Shown in pieces: positions 10,430-21,743 of a stretch of DNA of 64,000 nt (position 1 is the stretch's first letter; the number at the start of each line of letters is the position of its first letter). Under the pieces are notes generated by a model. That model searched no databases. It worked only from the letters and a program-made list of their open reading frames with translations, and was not told the DNA's origin. Source of the stretch: Glandiceps talaboti (lineage: Eukaryota > Hemichordata > Enteropneusta > Spengelidae). Location: the NCBI RefSeq assembly GCF_964340395.1, contig NC_135565.1:21070209-21134208 (forward strand). The letters run 5' to 3'. A program made the position numbers and the translations under genes.

Positions 10430-11200
10430 CTGTTTGAAGAAAGGTATGATATATCATATTTTATCAATTCCATCCGAGAGATATGTTGGTTACTGGGATG
10501 TTAATTCTTACCCTCAGGAAAAATTTGACTTGTAGACAATAGCATATATAGAAAATAGACAATGTATCGAAACTTTCCATGACATCAACTTAAACTATCG
10601 GGTTATTAATTGCATAAACATGTTTGCTCTAAATTCTCGTACTGTAATTGCGGTGGCGAAGGCCAAGCTATGATATCGTACATTAATTGGATAACTCCAT
10701 TTTTCCCACTTTACCTAAAATTGTCTACAATGACAGAAGTCAAGATGAAATTGGATTATAGAACAAATGCAAACGTGTTGAATTTTAGTGAAGCCAAGGA
10801 GCTGTGAAGGCCAATATCATCATCATATAATTAAATCTAAATTATTTTACTGTCGTCATAATCCATATTCCAACCCCTCATTTTACTTTTGTAAGCATAT
10901 AAGCATAGCTCCAGCTACTGTGATTTTAATTTGGTTTTATTTACAATTGTCATGCTGTAATTTTATTTCAGATTCCTGATGAATGTCTCCTTTTTAAAAT
11001 CTAAACGTTGAATTTGTTATTCATCAAAGTGAGCCTGTCGCGTTGTTCTATTTAAACGACGACGACAACAACAACAAAGTTTAATTGGTGTAATTGTAGT
11101 TCGACTGATCTATTATTGTTAAAATATGTTTTGACTTCTGATAATCAAATTAATTATTTCAATTGCCGATTAAACATTGTTACCGTAATTTGGCGTTGTT
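10430..11200. other. Upstream flank of first GT-B exon, no gene seen
   Basis: The segment contains the minus-strand acceptor just beyond 10429 (pyrimidine-rich ...CTTTCTTCAAACAG). It is otherwise AT-rich with only short chance ORFs. It probably belongs to the first intron of the minus-strand gene. Confidence 0.5.
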
Positions 11201-11203
11201 TTG

Positions 11204-11309
11204 AGGTGTGTCTGTCTGTCTGTCTGTCTGTCTGTCTGGCTGTCTGTCTGTTTGTATGTCTGTCTGTCTGTCTGTCTGCTTGTTTGTCAGTCTGCCTGCC
11301 TGCCTCTCG

Positions 11310-11355
<46 letters not shown>

Positions 11356-11532
11356 ATGTATGTATGTTTGTATGTATGTATGTATGTATGTATGTATGTA
11401 TGTATGTATGTATGTATGTACAAATGTATGTATGTATGTATGTATGTATGTATGTATGTATGTATGTATGTATGTATGTATGTATGTCTGTCTGTCTGTT
11501 TGTTTGTCAGTCTGCCTGCCTGCCTCTCGGTA

Positions 11533-11563
<31 letters not shown>

Positions 11564-11793
11564 ATGTCTGTTTGTCTGTCTGTCTGTCTGTATGTATGTA
11601 TGTATGTATGTATGTATGTATGTATGTATGTATGTATGTATGTATGCGTGTATGTGTGTATGTGTGTATGTATGTATGTATGTATGTATATATGCATGCA
11701 TGCATGTATGTATGTATGTATGTATGTATGTATGTATGTATGTATGTATGTATGTATGTATGTATGTGTGTGTGTGTATGCATGTATGTATGG

Positions 11794-11827
<34 letters not shown>

Positions 11828-11882
11828 GCGTGTGTCTGTGTCTGTGTCTGTGTCTGTGTCTGTCTGTGAGTGTTTGCGTGTG
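11204..11882. repeat. Compound (TCTG)n/(TATG)n microsatellite
   Basis: Almost 680 bases alternate between TCTG and TATG tracts with TG-rich ends. The block TTTGTCAGTCTGCCTGCC occurs twice (near 11283 and 11502), which shows an internal segmental duplication of roughly 220 bp. Long open frames on both strands are an effect of the 4-base unit. Confidence 0.97.
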
Positions 11883-11889
11883 TGGCCAT

Positions 11890-13250
11890 AAAAAATACCG
11901 GGAATTAGAAGGGTTACTCGTTACGGTATTCTACGCTAAAACATCTATCACACCGTACTCTGAAAATTAAATATGGAGACTCCCCTAAACTTGATTAATG
12001 ATTATTGTCTTCTGTACTCTTCTAAATATTGCCATATTTGTACAAAAATAGCCATTTTTATGGAATTGGGTAAAGGGGACTTTGGGAGGGGGTGGGGAGG
12101 ATGTTTGTAGTTCAAATCTACCAGAATTCCCAGGGGAGTACTGGGTATAGTGTGTGTTTAGGAGCATATTTGTGGTAACGGGATTTGGTAAAGTTTACTG
12201 TCTGAATAATGGTGCCAAATTCTTCCCAAACCCAATCCATGCCCACAACGGCATTAAATATAAATCGACATGATGGTATGATGCAAATGAATTATACAAG
12301 TTGTTGAAACCCATGGCCACTATTAAGGGCACTGTTGAAGAGTTCAAAGTCTTACTGAGTTACTAAGTTGACACAAATAATATTAGATGTAGATTCTGAC
12401 GTAGGATGTTAATTATAATCTTTTTTAAATATTGTTTGACTTGAATTTAAATCATATGCACACACGATGTTAAATATAGAATAGAAAAATCTAATAATAA
12501 TTACAAAAAGATTTCATGCAAAGTGGCAGAAAATCGAAAACAAAGTGAAGCTCTATTCTTAATGTTTTGTTTTTGTTTTGATATATGGTTTTGAAATACA
12601 ATTTTCTTCTAAAGACCTCTACAACTCTGTATGGGGCTGACAGTTGTACTAAGAACTGTATTTGATCCAAGTATAGTATTACATTAATGATAAATGGGCG
12701 GGTTTTTTTTTATAGAAGAGAACCTCAGTGTATGGCACGGTGATAGCGTTAAGGAGACAGACAGTGGAATCACCAGACATGGATTGTCTTTCTGATGTTA
12801 TCTGTTTTACTAATACTCCATAGATAATCTGATCAGGTCGATACAGCGTTATTTGTTTGCTTGACCGAACATAAGGCAAGGTGTATAACCAGGTCATATC
12901 AGGTCATCTCTCTAAAACTGTCATGTCTTCAGCAGGAATGATATGACCCTCTGCCTGTTTAAATATTTCAATGAATCCCAGAGACAGGGAATTTTTCTGG
13001 AGTGAGATCCCACCACAATGACATTTATGTGCACCAGTGCGCACACCGTACATACCGGTATTTGCACTACTGTGCAATAACGAAAACATTTATTTATTAT
13101 CCAAAACAAATCTAGTGCCAGGACCCCCCACCTCCCATGAAAGGTGTACATACATGTACTCATGCTTTGTTGAATGTATTTACCCTATGTAGTTGCTAAT
13201 TAAGTATGGTACTATATATATGGGGGGGGGGGGTCATAATGTTTTAGAAT
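11890..13250. other. Non-coding stretch, no feature recognised
   Basis: AT-rich sequence with scattered homopolymers, including a run of 13 G near 13222. I saw no exon-like ORF and no tandem repeat. It probably lies in the first intron of the minus-strand gene. Confidence 0.45.
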
Positions 13251-13252
13251 TA

Positions 13253-13305
13253 GGGGGGTTCAGTGACTTTTCATTCGCCTGATGGAAAAATCCACTGAAC
13301 CCCCC
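13253..13305. repeat. Inverted repeat with 13-bp perfect stem
   Basis: GGGGGGTTCAGTG at 13253-13265 is the exact reverse complement of CACTGAACCCCCC at 13293-13305. The 27-bp between them is itself partly self-complementary (ACTTTTCATT against GATGGAAAAAT). It could be a small foldback element or a hairpin in RNA. Confidence 0.85.
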
Positions 13306-13631
13306 CCCCCGGCCGGAGAAACTGACCCCATTACCTTATAATTTACACACTCAGGTGGTTCTTATCTATGGAACACGTCAACCACTGTGTTAAAGGTAAT
13401 AGTTGAGAGGTGTGTAACTAGTTTGACTGACTCTCCAGGTACGAACAGATACAATCGATTCAGCATCAGTTTATATCAATTCATGTCTACAAATCCTGAC
13501 AGATTGTATAACCTTTAATGCAATCGTTAATCTCAGGTCACTCACCCTATATGACATTACGAGACGTATTGTTGCGATGTCCGAAAAAGAGACGCCATTC
13601 TCCATAGAAACCTTACTCATGACTGAATATA

Positions 13632-13682
13632 GTATGTATGTATGTATGTATGTATGTATGTATGTATGTATGTATGTATGTA
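13632..13682. repeat. (TATG)n microsatellite
   Basis: About twelve TATG units. Nothing else is notable in the neighbourhood. Confidence 0.95.
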
Positions 13683-14280
13683 TATCACTGACTTCAACAC
13701 CATATTCAGGTCATTACAAACCTAGCACCAAACAATTATTTGTTTAAGCATAACAGTCATTAGATAAAACCATTAATAAAATCGCAAAGACAACGCCTTC
13801 CCCGCAAAAACATTCTATATTGAAGTAGGCTGTGTATAGATATATATGGTTCAAATGTATCGTCACAAGACAGCTTAGTTTTAAAGGAACCACGTACACA
13901 TCTGACATACCAAGTTCACACTTAAATCTTACCGGCAAATAACCAACAAACCAGCAGCATAATCAGTAGTATGTAACGTATTATGGCAAACAAAGTAGAA
14001 ATTCTTTGCAAGTAGAATGTTTATATACCGTGGTTAAATCGACTCTCATGTAAAATATTTCGTGAATTGACGAAACGTCAACGTGACTGATTAAATTGTG
14101 CCAGGAATCATGAAAACTTGGAAATGTAAGATATATATTAGGAATAAGATATTGTATGGAATGACATCAGACATGCATACACATTGCAGTGAGAATGAGC
14201 TAAATCTACCCCAGTACATATATGTATTGCAACAATCGATTGACTCGGTGAGGGGGACACTAAGACTGGCGTAAGATTAG

Positions 14281-14424
14281 TCCTGCTTACAGACGGTGCA
14301 CGAGTCTATATTACTGACTTGACTCTAGTCCTGCTTACAGACGGTGCACGAGTCTATATTACTGACTTGACTCTAGTCCTGCTTACAGACGGTGCACGAG
14401 TCTATATTACTGACTTGACTCTAA
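14281..14424. repeat. 48-bp tandem repeat, three copies
   Basis: Three identical units start TCCTGCTTACAGACGGTGCA at 14281, 14329 and 14377. The complete identity suggests a recent expansion. A related TCCTGCTTGC motif occurs in inverted form near 14472. Confidence 0.95.
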
Positions 14425-14529
14425 GGAGGTAGGAGGGACAGTTGTCAGAATCGAGTCCCGGATTACTCCGCATGCAAGCAGGACTAGCGTAAGATCTGCC
14501 TGTCTATACACCAATTGATCTGTTATACA

Positions 14530-14662
14530 AGGAATAACTTCCATGTGTATACTATACATTTTATATAGTAGGCTGTATAGAGTAGCACAGTGTCTATATG
14601 TCCATGTATATTTTATATAGTAGGCGGTATAAAGTAACATTGTCTATCTGTCCATGTATATG
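14530..14662. repeat. Imperfect duplicated segment
   Basis: Two imperfect copies of a segment containing TTTTATATAGTAGGC and TGTCCATGTATA start near 14550 and 14608. Confidence 0.6.
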
Positions 14663-15250
14663 GTTATGACCTTGATCTACCGTTATAACACGTTTAAACT
14701 ATCAGGGACAATATCTTAATTCCTTTAACTGAGAAAGATGTATTTTACTGTTTACGATATACTCTCGGGCTATCAATTGACAATCTGAAATGGGACAAGG
14801 ACCAAGATTCTTACAGACTGGGTTAATTTTGTGACCATGCACTTCTCCTTGCGTGATTAGTCGAATTAACGACCTCAAATAGTATAATTTACTTTGCGGC
14901 ACATGTATTTCGCATTCTCGCAAACCAGAAATGTTATTTCTTTCACCACACTGCGAAATAACTTGAGCGGTGCGTTTTGGACGGTGCCGTAAAAGAGGCT
15001 GTGGTTTACGACGGTGGTATTTCGATGATTAGTGGGGGAGGGGAAACAACCCTCAAAACAGTTTGTTAAAATAATAATACAATGTCAGTAACTGTATTTG
15101 TATCGAGAAAATGGCCGGTGGAGGGAGGGGGCAATGAGCTTAGAACCCTGTTATTAGACCACAGCTTATTATCCGATCTGATAACCTCGGATTTCGATAT
15201 GTGGATATGAATTTGAGCAACAAAAGAGCACTTTAGGCGTGACAAAAAAT

Positions 15251-15606
15251 TGTGTGGCTTCTATTACGCTCAAGTTTGGGATAGGTGGGGTAGGTAGATT
15301 TTTTATTATATATTTTTATCAATTGTTTTTCATTTGTGAGTGTCTCGTTCAGGTTGTTATGTTTTCCGGTTTTTTTCAATATGGTTTCTGTGTTATTGGT
15401 TTCTTCTCATCAGACGTACAGCCATTACAGATTGGAAGACAGTTTTATATTGTCTTTCCAAATTGGTGTCAGTTTTCGCATCCACAATTTATTGCGAGAC
15501 TTCATAATGTTCGCAATTTTATTATTTCTTTCTCGAATACGTAAAAAAGGTTTAGGGTTGGCGTGAAAAGCTAGGTGGGGTTGCCGGGGTAACCGGAACT
15601 AAACAA
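15251..15606 (+). mobile_element. Dispersed short element family A, copy 1
   Basis: This is one of four related copies in the window. It starts TGTGTGGCTTCTATTAC, continues AGGTGGGGTAGGTAGATTTT and contains TTTCTTCTCATCAGACGTAC and TACAGATTGGAAGACAG. It ends GGGGTAACCGGAACTAAAC. The two ends are roughly inverted to each other (..GGNTNCNNTTAC against GGTTCCGGTTAC), as expected of a MITE. No coding capacity. Confidence 0.75.
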
Positions 15607-16255
15607 CATCTTAGACTTTACTATAAGGTAGATCTTAAAAGGTATAAGGTAGATCTTAAAAACCACACAAAAAACACCAACTGAAGTTTATCGTGAACAT
15701 ACTGAACTTTCAAAATATTCAGGTTGTAGAAATAGTAGAAAACCATGTCAGCAAGAATATTTTATTCAGAACTGACTTGAAATTTATGGCAACATTTAAA
15801 GAACTGAGAAACATATATTACACCGTGTTCTATACTGTTACTACCCCTTGTCAATCTAACTAATTTTTAAATAGACGAGTGGAAAAACAACTGACGGGTT
15901 CTGAGAACGTTACTTTTATGGCCATATTTATCTCCTCGTTGTGTCATTTATATTGAAATGGAGTTACCAGTTTTTTTAAGCAAGACCAATTTAGACAAAT
16001 CTAGTATCAATTATTCAACGCTAAATGCTAAATTATTATTGTGAAGTAGACAAGATATTAGTAACAATCTGTATATAAAATGTCACTAATTTACGATTTA
16101 CCAATCTCGAGATGAGACTAGTATTGACTTGGTCAACCGTACATGTAATTGGTATTTTTACCTTACTTACCTTGTGCAATGTCTAATAATAATTGACTGC
16201 AATGACATCATATCGTTAAGACAAGTAATAAAAACAACAATCCAACATTACTTAC
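15607..16255. other. Non-coding stretch, probable intron 1 of minus-strand gene
   Basis: AT-rich sequence. It begins with a short direct repeat (TATAAGGTAGATCTTAAAA twice, at about 15622 and 15641). It ends with the minus-strand donor CAG/GTAAGTAA at 16255. Otherwise nothing is recognised. Confidence 0.45.
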
Positions 16256-16421
16256 CTGTAGTTGTTTTCACTTGAATAATCTTGGGTTCAAACGGCTGTC
16301 TCCAAGACGTCTTGTTCACAATGTGCTCCTTGGTTACGAAAGCGGTAGTGATTGTTCTGTGTTGAGTTGTTGTAGAATATTTACGTAGTGATTGATGGTG
16401 ACTATTGGCTGTAGTTCTCAT
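16256..16421 (-). CDS. Candidate first exon, 55 codons, open to a strong donor
   Basis: On the minus strand an ATG at 16421 opens a frame of 55 codons (start MRTTANSHHQ, then Thr- and Arg-rich, ending QVKTTT) that runs into a near-perfect donor CAG/GTAAGTAA in phase 1. If it splices to the acceptor at 10429, the frame ends four codons later at a TGA overlapping the ATG of the GT-B exon, making it an upstream ORF. If it splices directly to the SAM exon (phase 1 acceptor), it stays open and would give an isoform lacking the GT-B-like domain. Which is real cannot be decided from sequence. I do not recognise the peptide. Confidence 0.4.
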
Positions 16422-16429
16422 AAACTGTA

Positions 16430-16590
16430 CAGACGAAGGGACGCACTAGGTACAGACCAATTCAAGTAACAAGAGAAGCACTCCGTACAAACCAAGGGAA
16501 GCACTCTGTACGTACAGATCAAGGAACGCACTCCGTATAGCAATTCAGCGACAAGAGACGCACTCAGTAAAGACCTAGGGACGCACTTTC
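16430..16590. repeat. Degenerate approximately 25- to 35-bp repeats near candidate promoter
   Basis: Five or six imperfect units share a core like GGGACGCACTNNGTACAGACC (AAGCACTCCGTAC, GAACGCACTCCGTAT and so on). They lie between the candidate first exon and a TATA-like motif and could be 5' UTR or proximal promoter. Confidence 0.6.
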
Positions 16591-16656
16591 AATGGTTGTA
16601 TGTCAGCGTATGAGTGACTAAATAAGACTGAACAACCAATAGGACCGTACATACGT

Positions 16657-16664
16657 TTATATAT
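16657..16664 (-). promoter_or_regulatory. TATA-like box for minus-strand gene
   Basis: TATATAAA reads on the minus strand about 235 bases upstream of the candidate first ATG. This would place a start site near 16630. It is a short AT-rich motif in an AT-rich background, so the assignment rests mainly on position. Confidence 0.25.
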
Positions 16665-17431
16665 AATTTGATAGTTAAAATTTAACTAAACAAAACCACA
16701 GAGATTGACATTAAGGTTATCGTCAGTTGACGCAGAGTGTTACCAAGCAACGCAGAGATCTCGAATCGATCATACAAATGTCATATGTTTTTCAAACTGA
16801 TGTTAGTGGTGGACTGAGGTTATTTTACTCACATACACGTCTTTATTGCCACTGTCAGTGATGGCAATGTATACAAATGTTTGAATGGTATTCTATGTAG
16901 TGTTTTAATAGACACAAAATTGAAACTTTTGACAGAACGTGAATTACATATTCTCAGATCATATATTAAGACATTTACTTGAAATAAAATAGACCCGAAT
17001 AGATTCAAAACTGACAGAACGAAAACTATTTAAAAGAATGTCCTTTGGGCAGGAGCAAAAATTAATTAAAAGAAAAAAATATTTGTGTTCATTGTTGTAA
17101 ATTATTGAGCAAAGTTGGCCTCAATCCAAATATCACTGGTCAATAATTGGGTGTTTGAATGGGAACCACACAAAGTGCTACGGCGATAAGACTAACAATC
17201 AATATAGTCACCAGACACCAGTTGATAACAATGTGTACGACCTATGTCACTAGATAACAACAAAGTGGGTCGAATTGGCGGCATTTTCTCAACCAACAAG
17301 GACAATGACACATTAAACTTAAATTTAGTATAGGTCACGAGGTCATAGCTGGTCACATGACATTACTATTCTAGTTAAATCCAAATATGGTATGTAGTTG
17401 ATGTTGAGATGTCTGACCTACAGAGTAATTA

Positions 17432-17712
17432 GATATTATTCCCCACTATTTTTCTTCGTTCACCTGAAGAAAATACGAGTGGCCTCCCCTAAGGGGGTCT
17501 TGTCACTACGTGTCGCTAGACGAATTGTGGTAACCCCTTAGTTCACCAGTATTTTCTGGCTGAATGAAGTAGAATATTTGGGAATAATATAATTATACCC
17601 CCTGAAACATAATTTATGCAAAACCGGGAAAAATAATAGACATAGAACGACCAGGGTAATATAATCCATACTTTCTGTTCAAAGGTAATAACTTGGCTTG
17701 AGTGTGGTATAA
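17432..17712 (-). mobile_element. Palindromic element family B, copy 1 (reverse)
   Basis: The foldback half (17440-17590) has arms around TTTTTCTTCGTTCACCTGAA and GGCTGAATGAAGTAG with a centre like GTCGCTAGACGA. The unique half follows (ATAATTATACC..., GACATAGAACGACCAGGGT). It ends near GGTATAAT. Four other copies are at 29119, 31722, 42356 and 56754. Confidence 0.75.
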
Positions 17713-17867
17713 TGCATATATTATCACTTGTGTTTGTCAACAAGTTGAATCCCGATTTAATTGATACAATTAGTAAAAATTTACCATACATAATATAATG
17801 TACAACACATCAATTTACTGTTAATCTCAGCATTTGTGCTATGAAAACCTATTCAGGTGCAATGCTT

Positions 17868-18326
17868 GTACGTACTCATCAATGCCGTAAAGAGGACAGT
17901 ATAATTTACGACGACGACGACGACGACGACGACGGAGAACACCCCCCCCCCCCAGCTGTGATATGCATAAGGAGATTAGCTGGTATTACATAGATGGATA
18001 GATAGATTTCATCATTATTACATGTACTTATTGGTGCCGTAAAGAGGACAGTAGTTTACGACGATGGAGAACATATATCGGCATTTTATCGTTGTTACAG
18101 ATTGTACTCATCGATACCGTCAAGAGAACAGTAGTTTACGACGATGGAATATATCAATGATATTTTCATAGTTGTTACAGGTTACACTCGTTGACGCCGT
18201 AAAAAGGGAGAGTTGTTTACAGAGATCAAACTTTCATCGTTGTCACAGGCTGTACTCATCGATGCCGTAAATAGACATTGATTTACGACAATATAGAACA
18301 GATATTAACGATATTTCATAATTGTG
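17868..18326. repeat. About 95-bp tandem repeat, five copies, hairpin core
   Basis: Units contain TACTCATCGATGCCGTAAA, a GAGGACAGTAG spacer and TTTACGACGA. CGTAAA and TTTACG in each unit are inverted repeats around an 11-bp loop. Copies have their core near 17885, 18034, 18116, 18196 and 18265. A lone sixth relative lies near 14985-15020. A (ACG)n run and a C13 run are embedded in copy 1. Confidence 0.8.
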
Positions 18327-18329
18327 ACA

Positions 18330-20150
18330 TGACGTGGTTTTTTTATTTGTCTTCTAGTCTGTTAAAGTTGACTGTACAAAGGTATGCTATTGATAACACT
18401 GATTCTACACGTACAAACTGATATCAACTCAGTCCATCGTAGGTTGGTACAATTAATCTTCCAACTATATGACAGACTTTATGACCTTTCATGACATCTT
18501 TCATCACAGATCACTCACTCACTGTCAACGTGTTTGCTAAATTTCCATTGATGGACGCTGTAGTCCCTGGCAACCATTGTAAAGATAACCTAATTGTATC
18601 ATTAAGTTTAACCAATACTAGAACTTTAACCGCTGATCGGATTGTATAGTATGTACCAAACGAATGAAAAATAACTTACAAATTAATATGCACCGATTAC
18701 ACAATGTGTGGTCATCAGAAACATATTTCGAGTTGATTTATGACTTGAAGGGACTAATGAACCATGTTGCATATTCAAGATAAGTAACGAACGGTTATTG
18801 AAATCGATGAACTGTTTGTCAGTCCTTGATTCTAATTTATATTCTTTTTGAGAAATTTTATGAAATTGAAGGTTTTTGGCAATGAAAGATTGAAACAAGA
18901 AATGTTTGGAAAAACCAATGTTGATACTTTTTAATTGAAAGTTGTACAAGGCACAGTGCCTTCTGACAGATATTGTTATCAAGATTTAAGACCAATAGTC
19001 AAATAACTCAATTAATTATAACACCTGTAAAACGAATTGTAAGCTACAGCGCCACCAACATCGATAAATACACGAGTCTAGACTTTACAACCGTTGCTAC
19101 TAGGCAATATGACAACGACAGTTGAGCCATAAGTGACTCAATAACACCCACCCATATACTGTACAACATGGTATCCTAGTATTAAACCACGGTTTACCCC
19201 ATGTCGACGTATAATGAACAATCAACCGTCAGCAAACACTTTCTTACCAAAGTGCACACACACCTTCAACTTTCCATCAGTCCTGTAATTATGCGCATAG
19301 GTATTAAGATAGGTAAGGTCTGTGTTCACTCTATTACAGTGTTTCATGTCCGAAAGGTTCAAATTAGTATATGGCTTGTCACTATGTTTTGTTATTTATC
19401 ATATTCAGTATTAAGATAACCCTCCCTAGTAATGGTGACCAAATCCATATCAACCATGCATGGGTATTATATAACATTGTAGACAAAAATTCAAATCTAA
19501 ATGATTTTTGTTACATAGAAACACGCATCCAACGTACATGTTACATAAAACACAGCCAACGTCCATGTAGCGACCGGCAACGCCACCTTCTTTTCCCCCC
19601 TTCCAAGAGTTGAGGGCGTTTGCTGACTGAATGCAGGAATACACAGCTTTCAGTGGTAGGTTTAGTAAATAATCTCGTCTAGCATAACCTTTTTTCGTAA
19701 GAAAATTGGAGATTTTGTGGAGATTTATGAATAATTTTAGATGAATCTAATAAAAACATAGGGTGTATTATAGAGTTCATATGTAACATAGTTGTAACAC
19801 AAGGTGGCAGGAAGTTATCACAATGCATTCAACACAATAGCTCTTAGTTTCATTAAATAAAACTATGTTGTTTAGGCATCATGGGAAATCTTAAACGGAT
19901 TCATGACAAGATAAATACACCATCAATCATTGAATGTTTACAACTTTAGATGGATCATCGGGAAAGCGGTTTACTGTATCCATTTATCAGGTGAGGAGAC
20001 AGATGAATCTTATTACGATAATCCATAGTTAGTGTCTAGTGGTAAAGTAATTCCAGTAACAGCTTGTCGTTCATTATATCCCGTATTCAAATTGCTAATC
20101 ATTAATATATATAAATTCTGTGTCCTTCCTTTAACTCATGCTTCGCACTC
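18330..20150. other. Intergenic stretch, no feature recognised
   Basis: AT-rich sequence between the candidate promoters of the two main genes. Only short ORFs without recognisable domains and no tandem repeats are visible. Confidence 0.45.
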
Positions 20151-20224
20151 ATTTAAATAGTCTTGTTTACCCATGCCCCCAGCTGGAGTCAAGAGGCTGG
20201 ATAACTCGCTAAGCGACCCTTGGG

Positions 20225-20238
20225 TCGCCCTCTAGTGG
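20225..20238 (-). promoter_or_regulatory. CTCF-like motif
   Basis: The minus strand reads CCACTAGAGGGCGA, which fits the bilaterian CTCF core CCASYAGRKGGCR. It lies between the two divergent gene starts proposed here. Sequence match only. Confidence 0.35.
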
Positions 20239-20429
20239 TGAATGTACCAGCATTAACAGCTCCTGTGGAGTCAGGATGGTGGAGTGGACTCATTCACGAA
20301 ATAACAGCTAAAATAACACTAAAACTTAAAAAGTCACCAAAACAGATGAAAACCCCCACAAAACCGCAACAAGACGCTACAATTATTGCAGCTAGTTTGC
20401 GAGAATGCTAGGCGATTAGCATATGGTAC

Positions 20430-21160
20430 GGTACTGTAGGTTTATTCAATGGAACTGTTACCTAGAGTTTTTCCTGACATTCTGTAATACATTGTATATT
20501 GGCTTTTAATGAGATTACTATTGTTATCAATAGACCATACAACACCCTGGGCCAATGCCTCGATGACTATGACACAGGGGTGTGTAATGTGATCATAGAT
20601 TGTTGTTTTCTTATTGCTTAGAATGTTTTCTTAGAAAAATATCGTACGAATCTTGCTGCTACAAATGTTTCAATCTCTATACTACGAAGAAATATTAAAG
20701 GGTGGTCATCTTTTTTCGTTAACCTTTCAAATTTGAACAAAACATGCACATTTGCAACAGAAACATATATACCTGCATGAAGAATAGGTGCCAAGTAAAG
20801 TTATACAGGGTTGTGAATCGATGTCCCCCTTGTCTCTTCCCCTTACATGTAGGAATATATATTAGTCAAAAGGTTGTTATATTTAGTCTGTAGACCTGGA
20901 AAACAACAATCTATGAAAAATTACACGCCCCTGTGGACTATGATTGAAAAAATAAATTGTACATAGATAAAATGATGCAATGGCAATCCAATTTAATAAT
21001 TAATACATACAAAAACGCTAAAATGTTCAAAGCATAACAATACTCCCTGTAGACCCCATGTAAGGTTATTTTCCTTGTAATGAACGTTAATTCTTGGAAA
21101 AAATACCCCCCCCCCCTCTCCCCATACACATACATAGTTAGGCCTATTTTTTTTTTTTAA
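20430..21160. other. Intergenic stretch, no feature recognised
   Basis: AT-rich with C8 and T11 homopolymer runs immediately before the next family A element. No coding or repeat signal beyond that. Confidence 0.4.
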
Positions 21161-21161
21161 A

Positions 21162-21505
21162 TGTGTGGTTCCAATTACACTCAATTTCACAACAGGTGGG
21201 GTAGGTAGATTTTTTATTTTATGTTATTATATTTTTTTAATGTATGAGTGTCAAGTTCAGATTTTCCATTGTTTCCCAAATGGTCTTTGCGCTCTTTATT
21301 TCTTCCGATCAGATGTATGTAGCAATTACAGATTGGAAAAAACAGTTTTATATTGTCTCTCTCGTTGATGTCATTTTCCGCATCCACTGTTTCTTTTGAG
21401 ACTTCCCAATTTTTGCTATGTTGTTATTTTTTTCTCGAATGCGTAAAAAAAGTTTAGGATCGGCAGTGAAAAGCTAGGTAGGGTCGGGTAACCGGAACCA
21501 AACAA
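21162..21505 (+). mobile_element. Dispersed short element family A, copy 2
   Basis: Same order of blocks as the copy at 15251: TGTGTGGTTCCAATTACAC start, GGTGGGGTAGGTAGATTTTT, TCCGATCAGATGTATGTAG, CAGATTGGAAAAAACAG, and GGGTAACCGGAACCAAAC at the end. This copy shows the terminal inverted repeat best: TGGTTCCAATTAC at the start against the reverse complement of the end, TGGTTCCGGTTAC. Confidence 0.8.
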
Positions 21506-21569
21506 TTATTGAATATGAGTGTTCCCGGTCCCGCTTTCTGAACTCTATGCAAGAAATCGATAGTAAGGG

Positions 21570-21743
21570 CGCCCTCTTTTAACAACTAGCCCTGTCACGT
21601 GACAAGGTGGAGCCTCGCCATCGTGTCCGTAATGGCAGACGTTTTACTCGGATAAGGAGAATCTGATCGTTTCATTTTCTCTTTACAATTTATACAGGGT
21701 GAATCCAAACTCGACACCACTTCACGTTTGATACAGGTTTTCC
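21570..21743 (+). promoter_or_regulatory. Candidate promoter / 5' non-coding exon of AP2A
   Basis: This segment and the following 350 bp are clearly richer in CpG than the surroundings. It contains GGGCGCCC, a palindromic GTCACGTGAC E-box and a strong donor TTTTCC/GTAAGTA at 21744. The AP2A start exon at 34385 has an acceptor just upstream of its ATG, so a non-coding first exon must exist somewhere upstream; this is the best candidate. An upstream ORF of seven codons (start near 21632) would be included. The linkage across 12.6 kb is inference. Confidence 0.3.

Noticed and set aside
11116-11970. Long plus and minus ORFs rich in Cys-Leu-Ser-Val or Thr-His-Ile
   Set aside because: They are translations of TCTG/TATG repeats in several frames on both strands, with no domain or splice evidence.
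14430-14480. tRNA-like GAATCGAGTCCCGGATTAC segment
   Set aside because: No matching acceptor stem, D-loop or A-box could be found around it.
20220-20411. 63-codon ORF near 20.2 kb as a small gene
   Set aside because: No recognisable domain, no clear splice sites and no Kozak or promoter support. The GCCCTCTAGTGG motif at its start is better read as a CTCF-like site.
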